Assembly (NCBI GenBank): GCA_016713535.1
Contig: JADJOY010000004.1
Coordinates: 371,992-435,991, forward strand
Length of the DNA: 64,000 nucleotides
DNA from: Deltaproteobacteria bacterium
Lineage (GTDB): Bacteria; JADJOY01
Direction: 5' to 3'
The stretch's first letter is position 1, and every line of letters begins with the position of its first letter. Shown piece by piece: positions 27,245 to 34,575 of the stretch. Both the position numbers and the translations under genes were made by a program. The notes beneath the pieces are model-generated. The model saw only the letters and a list, made by a program, of their open reading frames with translations. It was not told the origin of the DNA and ran no database searches.

Positions 27245-28072
27245 ATGACGAACGAGAGTGGCAAGGCCGATCTCGAGATGCCAGTTCACGCAGCCCACGA
27301 ACCCACCACGATCGCCCTGTTCGCCAATCACCGGCCTGGCCTCGAGGTGGCGGGGTTCCTGGCCGGGCGAGCGCCTCACGACCAGGTTCGTGCTCTCTAT
27401 CTGACCGGCGAGCAGCCCGAGAACGACGAGAGGATCGTCCAAGCGCTGGGGATCGGGCGCGAGCGCGTGTTCGTCGGCGCGGACGTGCTGAAGAACGAGG
27501 AGCACGTCGAATGGTTCAAGCGCCAGCAGTTCGACGCGGTCATCTGCGTCTACTGGCCGTGGCTCCTGGCGGAGGAGGTCTTTTCCGCCGTGGCGACGAC
27601 GGTCAACTTTCACCCGGCGTTACTTCCGATCAATCGAGGCTGGTTCCCTCACGTCCATAGCTTGATCGACGGCAGTGCAACGGGTGTCACCCTTCACCGC
27701 ATCGAAAAGGGCGCTGATACCGGTGCGGTGTGGGCTCAGAGGGAAGTGAAGATCCTGCCGACCGACACCGCCAAGGACATCTACGATCGTCTTCAAGTCG
27801 ACATCGTCGACCTGTTCAAGGATCGATGGGAGGACATCGAGTGCGGGAAGATCGCGCCTAGCCCGCAGGACGAACGACTGGCTGTCTATCACTCCAAGAA
27901 GGAGATCGAGGAGCTGGACCGGATCGATCGGAACGCGACCTACGTGGCCGCAGATCTGATCAACCGGTTGAGGGCGAGAACCTTCGGCAATCGAGGTTTT
28001 GCATACTACGAGGAAGATGGTGAGAAGATCTTCCTCCAGATCCGTCTGTCCAGATCGAGCAAGATGGAGTGA
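27245..28072 (+). CDS. Formyltransferase-family protein (Fmt / amino-sugar N-formyltransferase type)
   Basis: 275 residues with the N10-formyltetrahydrofolate transferase core. The catalytic Asn and His are in TVNFHPALLPINRG and the catalytic Asp in KGADTGAVW. The protein is shorter than methionyl-tRNA formyltransferase and lacks its tRNA-binding C-terminus, so it more likely formylates an amino-sugar nucleotide or other small amine. Codon third positions are visibly more A/T-rich than in neighbouring genes, and no co-functional gene adjoins it. Near-identical direct hairpin repeats flank it (27091-27137 and 28135-28180), which suggests acquisition or movement as a single-gene cassette. Confidence 0.8.
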   Translation: MTNESGKADLEMPVHAAHEPTTIALFANHRPGLEVAGFLAGRAPHDQVRALYLTGEQPENDERIVQALGIGRERVFVGADVLKNEEHVEWFKRQQFDAVICVYWPWLLAEEVFSAVATTVNFHPALLPINRGWFPHVHSLIDGSATGVTLHRIEKGADTGAVWAQREVKILPTDTAKDIYDRLQVDIVDLFKDRWEDIECGKIAPSPQDERLAVYHSKKEIEELDRIDRNATYVAADLINRLRARTFGNRGFAYYEEDGEKIFLQIRLSRSSKME

Positions 28073-28131
28073 CGCTCGGAGTGCGTCGGCGCCGACCGAG
28101 CCGGCGGCGGGGCGTCCGCGCACCGTACGAT

Positions 28132-28626
28132 GTGCTGGAGCGTGGGCGCTCGGTCGCCCACCCAGCAGCCGGCTGGCTCGCCGTGGCCCTCTTCGCCGCG
28201 GCGATCGCGCTCCTCTCGCTCCTCACGGAGGCCGCGGTGCTCGCGGCGATCGGGGTCCTCACGGCGATCCGTTCCGGTGAGTTCTTGCGCGTGCTCTCGG
28301 CCGTGCCGGTGCTGCTGGCGCTCTCGGTCGTCTTCCCGGGAGTCATCTTCCTCCCGGTCGCGACGCTGGTGAGCGCGCTCGGCATCGTGATCGCCCGCTC
28401 GTCTTACGGCGATCGCGTGCCACGACGCATGGCCCGCGGGATCGCCGCGCTGTGCGGGGCGAGTTTTGGGATGATGAGCCTCGGCTGGCCGCCGCGGGCG
28501 TTCGAGGCGGTCGGCGCGTTCCAGCTTGCCGTCACCGCTGTCGTCGGAGCCATGGCGGGCCTCGCGAGCTTCGCCGTCGGCCGCTGGCTCGCCTCCCGGG
28601 ACCTCGATCAGGTCCGATTGGCTTAG
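28132..28626 (+). CDS. Small hydrophobic membrane protein, 5' end uncertain
   Basis: Up to 165 residues with about four membrane segments starting LAVALFAAAIALLS. The family is not recognised. The first 17 codons of this reading lie inside the right-hand hairpin repeat (28135-28180), so the original 5' end may have been replaced by the repeat; GTG 28183 would give a start just after it. No Shine-Dalgarno is clear for either. It may be a 5'-truncated gene. Confidence 0.5.
   Translation: MLERGRSVAHPAAGWLAVALFAAAIALLSLLTEAAVLAAIGVLTAIRSGEFLRVLSAVPVLLALSVVFPGVIFLPVATLVSALGIVIARSSYGDRVPRRMARGIAALCGASFGMMSLGWPPRAFEAVGAFQLAVTAVVGAMAGLASFAVGRWLASRDLDQVRLA
28135..28180 (+). repeat. Hairpin repeat, right copy bracketing the formyltransferase gene
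   Basis: CTGGAG lead-in, stem GTGGGCG (28142-28148), loop CTCGGT, stem CGCCCAC (28155-28161), then CCAGCAGCCGGCTGGCTCG. Direct-orientation partner of 27091-27137 and of the same stem subtype, unlike every other copy in the window. Confidence 0.8.
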
Positions 28627-28675
28627 TTTTGGATCAAGTCAGTTTGATGCCGAGGCGGCTGTGGACCTTTCCACC

Positions 28676-28790
28676 TGGGCCGCTCACGGAAGCCGCGTGG
28701 GGCCGGCGACGGGGGATGGAACCCCCGTCGGCCCGACGGTTTTCGTAGCGCGGGCGGCTCCGTCCCCGTGCGGCGCTTCGCCCTCGCTCG
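28676..28790 (+). repeat. About 110-bp dispersed repeat, copy B
   Basis: Second copy of the element at 4307-4415, in the 273-bp gap after the membrane gene. It includes the hairpin GACGGGGG-ATGGA-ACCCCCGTC and the TTTCGTAGCGCGG...GGCTCCGTCC block. The right-hand stem is less perfect than in copy A. No protein is encoded; short open frames across it are by-products of GC content. Confidence 0.65.
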
Positions 28791-28899
28791 ATTTCTTCAC
28801 AGGCTCGAGGGTGAGACCGGGAAGCAGGAGGCTGCTCCTCGACACGCGCGTCGGGTCGTGGTGGCGGGCTCGCGGCGCCGTGCCTCGTTCCGCAGCCGG

Positions 28900-29427
28900 T
28901 CAGCCCGCCCTCGCGCGAACCGTGACGCGCACGTCCCCGCCGAGGACGCCGAGCAGCCGAAGCACTTGATCGACGGTCTTGCGGTAGTTGGTCTGGTCGA
29001 GGATCCGGTAGAGCTGAGTGGGCGAGGTTCCGAGGCGTCGGATGATCTCGCGCTTCGACAGCGGGCTCGCGGCCACGAGCTTCTGCGCTTCGAGCGTGAG
29101 CTGGTAGAGGAGCAGGTCGCGGAGGTGGGCCGGGTCTTGGTTGTATTCGAGGACCTGCTCCACGTGCACGGTACCCGAGCGGCCCGATGCGAGCTCGTAC
29201 GTGAAACCCTCCGCGCCGAGCTCCGGATCGACGGAGGCGTCGACGACCGGGTCCTCGCGAGTCGGCGGAGGATCGGCCTTGGCGAAAGGAAAGGAGAGCG
29301 TGCGGCGGTCGGCGCGCACGCGGAACTCGCGCCGTCGGTTGTCGACGGCGGTCGGCGAGACGCGAGCCGCGCGGCTTCGGCTTCTGGGCGTCAGCACTTC
29401 ACCACAGCACTCCTCTCGCTCGTGCAC
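28900..29427 (-). CDS. HTH DNA-binding protein with a DUF2442-like N-terminal region
   Basis: 175 residues. The middle (REFRVRADRRTLSFPFAK to DPELGAEGFTY) resembles the small beta domain of DUF2442 proteins, and the C-terminus carries a Cro/CI-type HTH (LSKREIIRRLGTSPTQLYRI, then KTVDQVLRLLGVL). Antitoxins of HigA or related type share this layout, but no toxin-like gene adjoins it. The N-terminal 25 residues are doubtful; a GTG near 29394 is another start. Confidence 0.65.
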   Translation of the reverse strand: MHEREECCGEVLTPRSRSRAARVSPTAVDNRRREFRVRADRRTLSFPFAKADPPPTREDPVVDASVDPELGAEGFTYELASGRSGTVHVEQVLEYNQDPAHLRDLLLYQLTLEAQKLVAASPLSKREIIRRLGTSPTQLYRILDQTNYRKTVDQVLRLLGVLGGDVRVTVRARAG

Positions 29428-29479
29428 GGCGATGGAGGGGGGCTCCGAACCCGGCGCGGCCGACGCGGGCGCCTCCCGC

Positions 29480-30043
29480 TCACGTCGCCGGCGTGAACGC
29501 GGGGTCGCGGCTCTTCCAGCGGCGCTGGAGCTCTTGCAGGGGCTGGTAGGGGCTCTCGTATCCGAACGCGCCGTAGGTCGAGGCGAGCCGCCGGCCCTGG
29601 CGGTCGATCAGCACCAGGTTGGGGATCCCGCCGCCTCCGCCGTACCAGCCGCCGAGGCGGCTGCGGGCCACGCTGTTGTCGAAGCGCACCGCGGCCCACG
29701 GCATGTGATGCTCGCGCAGCTCGCGCCGCATCGAGTCCAGGTCGTGGTCCCGCGTGACGAGCACGACCTCGAAGTCGTGGTCCTTGGCGTAGCGCGAATG
29801 GAAGCGGGTGAGCTGGGGCGTGAACTCCTGGCACGCTCCGCACCAGCTCGCCGAGAAATAGAGCAGGACGTATTCCTTCGAGTCGAGGTAGCGCGCGTCG
29901 GCACGCGGCGCGCCGAGCATCTCGACCACCGGGCCGACCACCTCGGTGAGGTGATCGAAACGCGGCGCTCCGCCCCCGACTCGCCCGCGCGCGTACGCGA
30001 GGGCGAGCACGAAGGCGAGCAACGTGGCGAGCTTGCGGGTCAC
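29480..30043 (-). CDS. Thioredoxin-fold protein (TlpA/tryparedoxin-like), exported
   Basis: 187 residues with an N-terminal hydrophobic segment (LATLLAFVLALAYA) for export or anchoring. The thioredoxin-like domain has redox motif WCGAC (Cys68, Cys71), an extended RDHDLDSMRRELREH segment typical of nucleoredoxin/tryparedoxin-like proteins, and the cis-Pro loop GGGIPNLVLID. It probably acts as a periplasmic thiol reductase. The GTG start at 30043 overlaps the stop codon of a short upstream frame as GTGA. Confidence 0.8.
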   Translation of the reverse strand: MTRKLATLLAFVLALAYARGRVGGGAPRFDHLTEVVGPVVEMLGAPRADARYLDSKEYVLLYFSASWCGACQEFTPQLTRFHSRYAKDHDFEVVLVTRDHDLDSMRRELREHHMPWAAVRFDNSVARSRLGGWYGGGGGIPNLVLIDRQGRRLASTYGAFGYESPYQPLQELQRRWKSRDPAFTPAT

Positions 30044-30099
30044 GAACCCATGCTACCGAACGAGCCGGTGGTGAGGTAGCGCATCAGCGTCTGGTTCAT
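30040..30099 (-). other. Short frame coupled to the thioredoxin gene, possible gene remnant
   Basis: A 19-codon frame from ATG 30099 (MNQTLMRYLTTGSFGSMGS) ends in a TGA overlapping the GTG start of the thioredoxin gene as GTGA. Upstream in the same frame the sequence still looks protein-like (ADGIHDGDAGNVCLLQL) up to the Smr gene stop at 30155, but has no start codon. It may be a leader peptide, or the 3' remnant of a longer gene damaged by an indel. Confidence 0.3.
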
Positions 30100-30154
30100 G
30101 AGCTGGAGCAGGCAGACGTTGCCGGCGTCGCCGTCGTGGATGCCGTCCGCGACC

Positions 30155-30526
30155 TCACAGCAGCACGATGGTCACGCCCGCGTTGCCGCGGCCGAGGTCG
30201 ATGTCGCGGTCGGCGCCCGGCGCCTCGGCGAGGACGTCGCGGCTCCGGGAGTGGAAGATCTCCCAGTCCTCGCCCGCGATCCACCCGCGGATGCGTCCCT
30301 CGCGGGTGCGTCGCTCGAGCGACTCGCGGAGCCCGCGACGGAGAGTGCCGCCGCGACCCGACGAGCCGTAGCCGTGAACGATCTTGAGGGCGACGATGCC
30401 GAGGCTCTTGGCGATCGAGATCTCGGCGTCGAGGCGCGCCCGCGCTTCGACCAGGGTCGGCTGGTCCGACTTCAGGTTGACCGTGGGCAACCCTTCCTCG
30501 GTCGGCGGCAGATCTCGTCGGGCCAT
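30155..30526 (-). CDS. Smr-domain (MutS2 C-terminal type) protein
   Basis: About 123 residues: a single Smr domain with VNLKSDQPTLVEARARLD, VALKIVHGYGSSGRGGTLRR and a C-terminal DLGRGNAGVTIVLL beta strand. The domain binds or cleaves branched DNA or RNA in characterised members. The usual LDLHG is changed to VNLKS, so nuclease activity is uncertain. ATG 30526 is preferred over the longer frame because homology begins there. Confidence 0.75.
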   Translation of the reverse strand: MARRDLPPTEEGLPTVNLKSDQPTLVEARARLDAEISIAKSLGIVALKIVHGYGSSGRGGTLRRGLRESLERRTREGRIRGWIAGEDWEIFHSRSRDVLAEAPGADRDIDLGRGNAGVTIVLL

Positions 30527-30627
30527 GGCAGCGCGCTCGAGGGGAAGCGTGGTCCGCGAACGGCCGGCTCGCAAATGCGGAGGCCGGATAGACTGGCGCG
30601 TTCGACTCCCGTCCAGAAGGAAGAGCC

Positions 30628-30957
30628 ATGTCGATGATCGTGCCGCGCGAGATCCAGCAGGCGGGCCCTACCCAGCTCAAGATCGTGTGGTCGGACGCCC
30701 ACGAGAGCGTCTACTTCGTGCCCGACCTGAGGCGCGCGTGCCGCTGCGCCGGGTGCATCGACGAGTGGACCGGCAAGCCCACCCTCGACCCGTCGTCGGT
30801 CTCGAACGACGTGAAGCCGACGCGGGTCAACCCGGTGGGCCGGTATGCGATCCAGTTCGACTGGAGCGACGGCCACACCACCGGTATCTACACGTACGAG
30901 ATGCTGCGCGACCTCTGCCCGTGCCCGGACTGCAAGTTCGCGCGCGCCCGGAGATAG
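30628..30957 (+). CDS. DUF971 domain protein
   Basis: 109 residues comprising one DUF971 domain, the fold also found at the N-terminus of gamma-butyrobetaine hydroxylases and fused to ApbC/Mrp proteins. Landmarks are CRCAGCIDEWTG, RYAIQFDWSDGHTTGIYTYE and a C-terminal CPCPDCK. The paired cysteines suggest metal binding; an iron-sulfur-related role is inferred from family associations only. A clear ATG at 30628 follows GGAAGAG. Confidence 0.82.
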   Translation: MSMIVPREIQQAGPTQLKIVWSDAHESVYFVPDLRRACRCAGCIDEWTGKPTLDPSSVSNDVKPTRVNPVGRYAIQFDWSDGHTTGIYTYEMLRDLCPCPDCKFARARR

Positions 30958-30966
30958 GCCGAGACC

Positions 30967-30987
30967 GGGCGGCCACAGGGGCCGCCC
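30967..30987. repeat. GTAGGGGCG-type palindromic element, left copy
   Basis: Stem GGGCGGCC / GGCCGCCC with loop ACAGG, followed by CCTACG. It is the inverse of the element at 31408-31433. Hairpins of this CGTAGGGGCG form are abundant between genes in many bacterial genomes. Confidence 0.65.
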
Positions 30988-31097
30988 CTACGATGAAGGG
31001 CGCGCCCGTCCGCGCCCCACGGTCCGTGCTCGCCTCGTCCCAGCCCCGGCGGTCGATGCAGCGCCGGTCGGTGCGAGGCTGACGGCCGCTCGCCGGG

Positions 31098-31408
31098 ATG
31101 CGGCCGCCCGGCGGTGCGGGACCCACACCCGTGCGACCGAATGCGGCCGCCCGGCGGTGCGGGACCCACACCCGTGCGACCGAATGCGGCCTCGGCGGGC
31201 CGGACCCACACGGCGGCGCCGGCGTGCGGGACCGGAGCCGGGGGGACCACACGGTGGGCCGCCCGGCGGGGGACCCACACCGCGACCAATGCGGCCGCCC
31301 GGCGGTGCGGACCCACACCCGTGCACCAATGCGGCCGCCCGGCGGTGCGGGACCCACCCGCGACGCGCCGGGGGGGGCGGGCCCACCCGTGCGACCGAAT
31401 GCGGCACC
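31098..31408 (+). repeat. Degenerate tandem array of 40-43-bp units
   Basis: Units begin ATGCGGCCGCCCGGCGGTGC and continue GGGACCCACACCCGTGCGACCGA in two runs. Units 1 and 2 (31098-31140 and 31141-31183) are identical 43-mers. Later units at 31184, 31289 and 31329 are shortened or carry insertions, and a partial unit starts at 31399. The unit length is not kept modulo 3 and every frame is broken, so it does not encode a repeat protein. It occupies most of the 496-bp gap between the DUF971 and PLP-enzyme genes. Confidence 0.8.
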
Positions 31409-31433
31409 GTAGGGGCGGGGCCTGCCCCCGCCC
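31408..31433. repeat. GTAGGGGCG-type palindromic element, right copy
   Basis: CGTA followed by stem GGGCGGGG / CCCCGCCC (31413-31420 and 31426-31433) with loop CCTGC. It is in inverted orientation to 30967-30987, so the two copies bracket the tandem array. Confidence 0.6.
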
Positions 31434-31453
31434 GCAGCAATGACGCCGCGCGA

Positions 31454-32602
31454 TCAGCGCGGCAGCGCCGCGAGGATGCGCTCGAGCTCGCGCGCGCGGT
31501 GGTAGCAGTGCGGCGCGAAGCGCACCCAGCCCTCGCGCTCGATGCAGCGCACGCCGCGCTCGCCGAGCGCCTCGACCACCGCCGCGTTGGCGAGGCGCGG
31601 GTGGCGGAAGGCCACGATCCCCGAGCGCGCCACGTCCCCGCCCGGCGCCAGCAGCGTGCAGCCGCGCTCGCGTAAGCCCTCGCTCAGGAAGCTCGCGTTG
31701 GCGAGCACCGCTCGCTCGACGCGCTCGAGCCCGAGGTCGAGGAACATCCGCGCGCTGGCGCCGATCGCGAACAGGTTCCCGGTCGGCTGGGTGCCGCCCT
31801 CGAAGCGCGCGGCATCGCCCCGCAAGCGCTCGCGGTAGTCGAGGTAGGGAAGCGGCGGCGCATTCGAGTCGGCACCGGGCTCGGTGACCTCGACCTCGGC
31901 GAGAAGCGCGCGCCGCACGAACAGGAACGCGATCCCCATCGGCGAGAGCATCCACTTGAGCCCGCCGCACGCGACGAAGTCGACCGGGATCGCCGCGAGG
32001 TCGAGGCGCAAGGCACCGACGCTCTGCACCGCGTCCACCAGCACCCGCGCGCCCACGGAGTGGGCGATCCGCACGATCTCGGCGAGCGGCGCCCGCGCGC
32101 CCGACCAGAAGCACACGCTGCTCACCGCCACCACCCGGGTGCGCTCGTCGACGAGGCGCTCGAAGGCCTCGAGATCGGGGAGGCCGTCGGGCGCGGGCGC
32201 CAGCACGTAGTCGACCCCGTGTCGCCGCAGTCGCTGCCACGGGAACACGTTCGCCGGGTAGTCGCCCTCGAAGCCGATCACCCGATCGCCCGCGCGCAGC
32301 CCGAGGCCGTTGGCGATGGTCGCGACCGCGACCGTGGTGTTGGGCGCGAACGCGATCTCCTCGGGGGTCGCGTTCACCAGCGCCGCGAGCGCCTGGCGGG
32401 CGCGTGTCTTCTCCGCGAGCCAGCCGCGCAGCACCTCCGGCGTGGGCGCCTGGGCCTCGCGGGCGTAGCGCGCCAGCGCTTCGGCGGCCGGACCCGAGAT
32501 CGGCGCGATCCCGGCGTGGTTGACGAAGATCGAGGTCGGATCTTCGAGCGCGGGGAAGAGCCGCGCGCGTGCCGCGTCGTCGACGAGGTCGTTCGGGGTC
32601 AT
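31454..32602 (-). CDS. Class V aminotransferase-fold PLP enzyme
   Basis: 382 residues of the aminotransferase class V / cysteine-desulfurase fold. The PLP Lys is K216 in GGLKWMLSPMG and the cofactor-binding Asp is D190 in VLVDAVQSVGA; substrate-loop FEGDYPANVFPW and the GGTQPTGN segment are also present. No cysteine-desulfurase active-site loop Cys is evident, so an isopenicillin-N-epimerase-like or kynureninase-like reaction is as likely as sulfur transfer. The ATG at 32602 is set by the family N-terminus; the open frame upstream is antisense-like noise over the next gene. Confidence 0.82.
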   Translation of the reverse strand: MTPNDLVDDAARARLFPALEDPTSIFVNHAGIAPISGPAAEALARYAREAQAPTPEVLRGWLAEKTRARQALAALVNATPEEIAFAPNTTVAVATIANGLGLRAGDRVIGFEGDYPANVFPWQRLRRHGVDYVLAPAPDGLPDLEAFERLVDERTRVVAVSSVCFWSGARAPLAEIVRIAHSVGARVLVDAVQSVGALRLDLAAIPVDFVACGGLKWMLSPMGIAFLFVRRALLAEVEVTEPGADSNAPPLPYLDYRERLRGDAARFEGGTQPTGNLFAIGASARMFLDLGLERVERAVLANASFLSEGLRERGCTLLAPGGDVARSGIVAFRHPRLANAAVVEALGERGVRCIEREGWVRFAPHCYHRARELERILAALPR

Positions 32603-32643
32603 CTCGCGGAAGGTAGCAGGACGCGACCCGGGAGCGGCCCGGG

Positions 32644-34569
32644 TCACGAGCGCGCGGGGCGGCGCACTCCGAGCTTCTTCATCTTGCTGCGCAGCGTGCT
32701 CGGGTGGAGGCCGAGGCGCTCGGCGGCGCCGCCCGCGCCTTCGACCATCCCGCCGGTCTCGGCGAGCACGGCCTCGATGTGCTGGCGCAGGGCCTCGTCG
32801 AGCGACGACCGTGGCGTGGCGGGAGGGGGCGACGGGGGAGCACCCTCGGGTGCCACCGGCGAGCTCGCGAGTGGTGCCACGAGCGGCGCCAGGAAGTCGG
32901 CGAGCTCGAGCTCGGGCTTGCGCGACAGCACCACGGCGCGCTCGATCACGTTCTGGAGCTCGCGCACGTTCCCCGGCCACGGGTAGCGGACCAGGCGCTC
33001 CATCACCTCGGCCGAGATCCGCGGCTCGGGCTTGCCGAGCTTGCGGGCGCAGCGCTGCAGGAAGAACGCCGCGAGCATCGGGATGTCGGCGCCGCGCTCG
33101 CGCAGCGACGGCACGTGCATCGGCACCACGGCGAGGCGGTAGAACAGGTCGCTGCGAAAGCGCCCGTCCTTCACCGCTTGCGCGAGGTCGCGGTTGGTGG
33201 CCGCGACGATGCGCACGTCGACGGGCACCGTGTGGTTGCCGCCGATCGGCTCGAACTCCTGCTCCTGGAGCACCCGCAAGAGCTTCACCTGGGTGTCGAG
33301 CGGCAGCTCGCCCACCTCGTCGAGGAAGAGTGTCCCGCCATCGGCGAGCTTGAAGCGGCCGTCGCGCGCACCGAGGGCGCCGGTGAAGGCGCCCTTCACG
33401 TGGCCGAAGAGCTCGCTCTCGACGAGCCCCGCGCTGATCGCGCCGCAGTTCACCTTGACCAGCGCGCGGCCGCGGCGCGGGCTGCGCTCGTGGAGGGCGC
33501 GCGCGATCAGCTCCTTGCCGGTGCCGGTCTCGCCGGTGAGGAGCACGGTGGAGCCGGTGGGCGCCACCTGGTCGACCTGGCGCAGCAGCTCGACGAGGCT
33601 CGCGCTCGCGCCCACGATCTCGTCGAAGCCGTGCTCGGCGCGGATCTCCTCCCGCAGGTAGGCGTTCTGGGCCTCGAGGCGCAGCTTCTCCTCGCTCATC
33701 TGCACGGCCTCGGTGATGTCGAGGAACATCGTGCGCGTGAAGCGGCCGCTCGGGTCGGGGCGCGACCACCACTGGATGAAGACCGGGCGCGCGTCGTCCT
33801 TGCGGCGCAGCTCGAGCACGACACCGCTGGTGTCGGCGCCGCGGCCGATCGACTCGAGCGCCTGTTGCACCCGTTGCTGGGCTCGGGGAGTGTCGGGCAC
33901 CAGGTCCTTGCCGTAGGTGCCCTCGACCTCGTCGGGCGCGATGCCGAGGATCCGGAGCGCGGTGCGGTTGGCGCGAATGAAGCGGGTGTCGAGCCCCTCG
34001 TGCACGTACGCGATGGGCGCCTCGTCGAAGAGATCGCGGAAGCGCTCCTCGCTCTCGGCCAGGCGCGCCTCGCTGGTACGCGCCGTGAGGCGCATCTCGA
34101 GCTGGAGAACGACGAGCGCCGCGAGCCGGTCGAGGAGCTCCACCTGCGCCGCAGCGAGGTCGCGCGGGCGGGTGTCGATCACGCACAGCGTCCCGATGCG
34201 GAGGCCCTCGGGAGTGCGCAGGGGTGCGCCGGCGTAGAAGCGCAGGCCGAAGCCGTCGGTGACGAGCGGATGGCGGCAGGTCACCGGATCGGAGGATGCG
34301 TCGCGCACGACGTGCACCGCCGAGGCGAGGATCGCGGACGCGCACAGCCCGGGGTCGCGGGCGATCTGCGGCACCTCGCAGCCGACCCGCGCCTTGAACC
34401 AGATGCGCTCGGCGTCGACGAGGCTGATGAGCGCGACCGGCGCCTCGAGGAGCTGGGCGGTGATCCCGACGATGGCGTCGAACGCCGCCTCGGGCGCCGT
34501 GTCGAGGACCTCGTAGCGCGCGAGCGCCGCGAGCCGCCGGTCTTCTTCGGAGTCGAGAGGCATCGTCAT
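32644..34569 (-). CDS. Sigma-54-dependent activator with GAF and PAS sensor domains
   Basis: 641 residues: GAF domain (about 20-150), PAS domain (about 168-300), AAA+ sigma-54 activator domain (about 318-545) with Walker A GETGTGKE, the sigma-54 contact loop GAFTGA, Walker B GGTLFLDEVGELPL and R-finger region, then a Fis-type HTH (about 590-641). It activates RNA polymerase-sigma-54 promoters in response to a small ligand or redox cue at the GAF or PAS domain. No obvious target adjoins it; the downstream PLP enzyme (42 bp away) may be co-transcribed. Confidence 0.92.
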   Translation of the reverse strand: MTMPLDSEEDRRLAALARYEVLDTAPEAAFDAIVGITAQLLEAPVALISLVDAERIWFKARVGCEVPQIARDPGLCASAILASAVHVVRDASSDPVTCRHPLVTDGFGLRFYAGAPLRTPEGLRIGTLCVIDTRPRDLAAAQVELLDRLAALVVLQLEMRLTARTSEARLAESEERFRDLFDEAPIAYVHEGLDTRFIRANRTALRILGIAPDEVEGTYGKDLVPDTPRAQQRVQQALESIGRGADTSGVVLELRRKDDARPVFIQWWSRPDPSGRFTRTMFLDITEAVQMSEEKLRLEAQNAYLREEIRAEHGFDEIVGASASLVELLRQVDQVAPTGSTVLLTGETGTGKELIARALHERSPRRGRALVKVNCGAISAGLVESELFGHVKGAFTGALGARDGRFKLADGGTLFLDEVGELPLDTQVKLLRVLQEQEFEPIGGNHTVPVDVRIVAATNRDLAQAVKDGRFRSDLFYRLAVVPMHVPSLRERGADIPMLAAFFLQRCARKLGKPEPRISAEVMERLVRYPWPGNVRELQNVIERAVVLSRKPELELADFLAPLVAPLASSPVAPEGAPPSPPPATPRSSLDEALRQHIEAVLAETGGMVEGAGGAAERLGLHPSTLRSKMKKLGVRRPARS

Positions 34570-34575
34570 CGTCGG

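Noticed and set aside
29480-30043. SCO-type copper chaperone for an oxidase
   Set aside because: The redox motif is WCGAC, without the SCO CxxxC motif and distal His; the fold matches TlpA/tryparedoxin proteins.
31098-31408. CRISPR array
   Set aside because: The units are adjacent with no spacers, unit length varies from 40 bp upward, the sequence is extremely GC-rich, and there are no cas genes.
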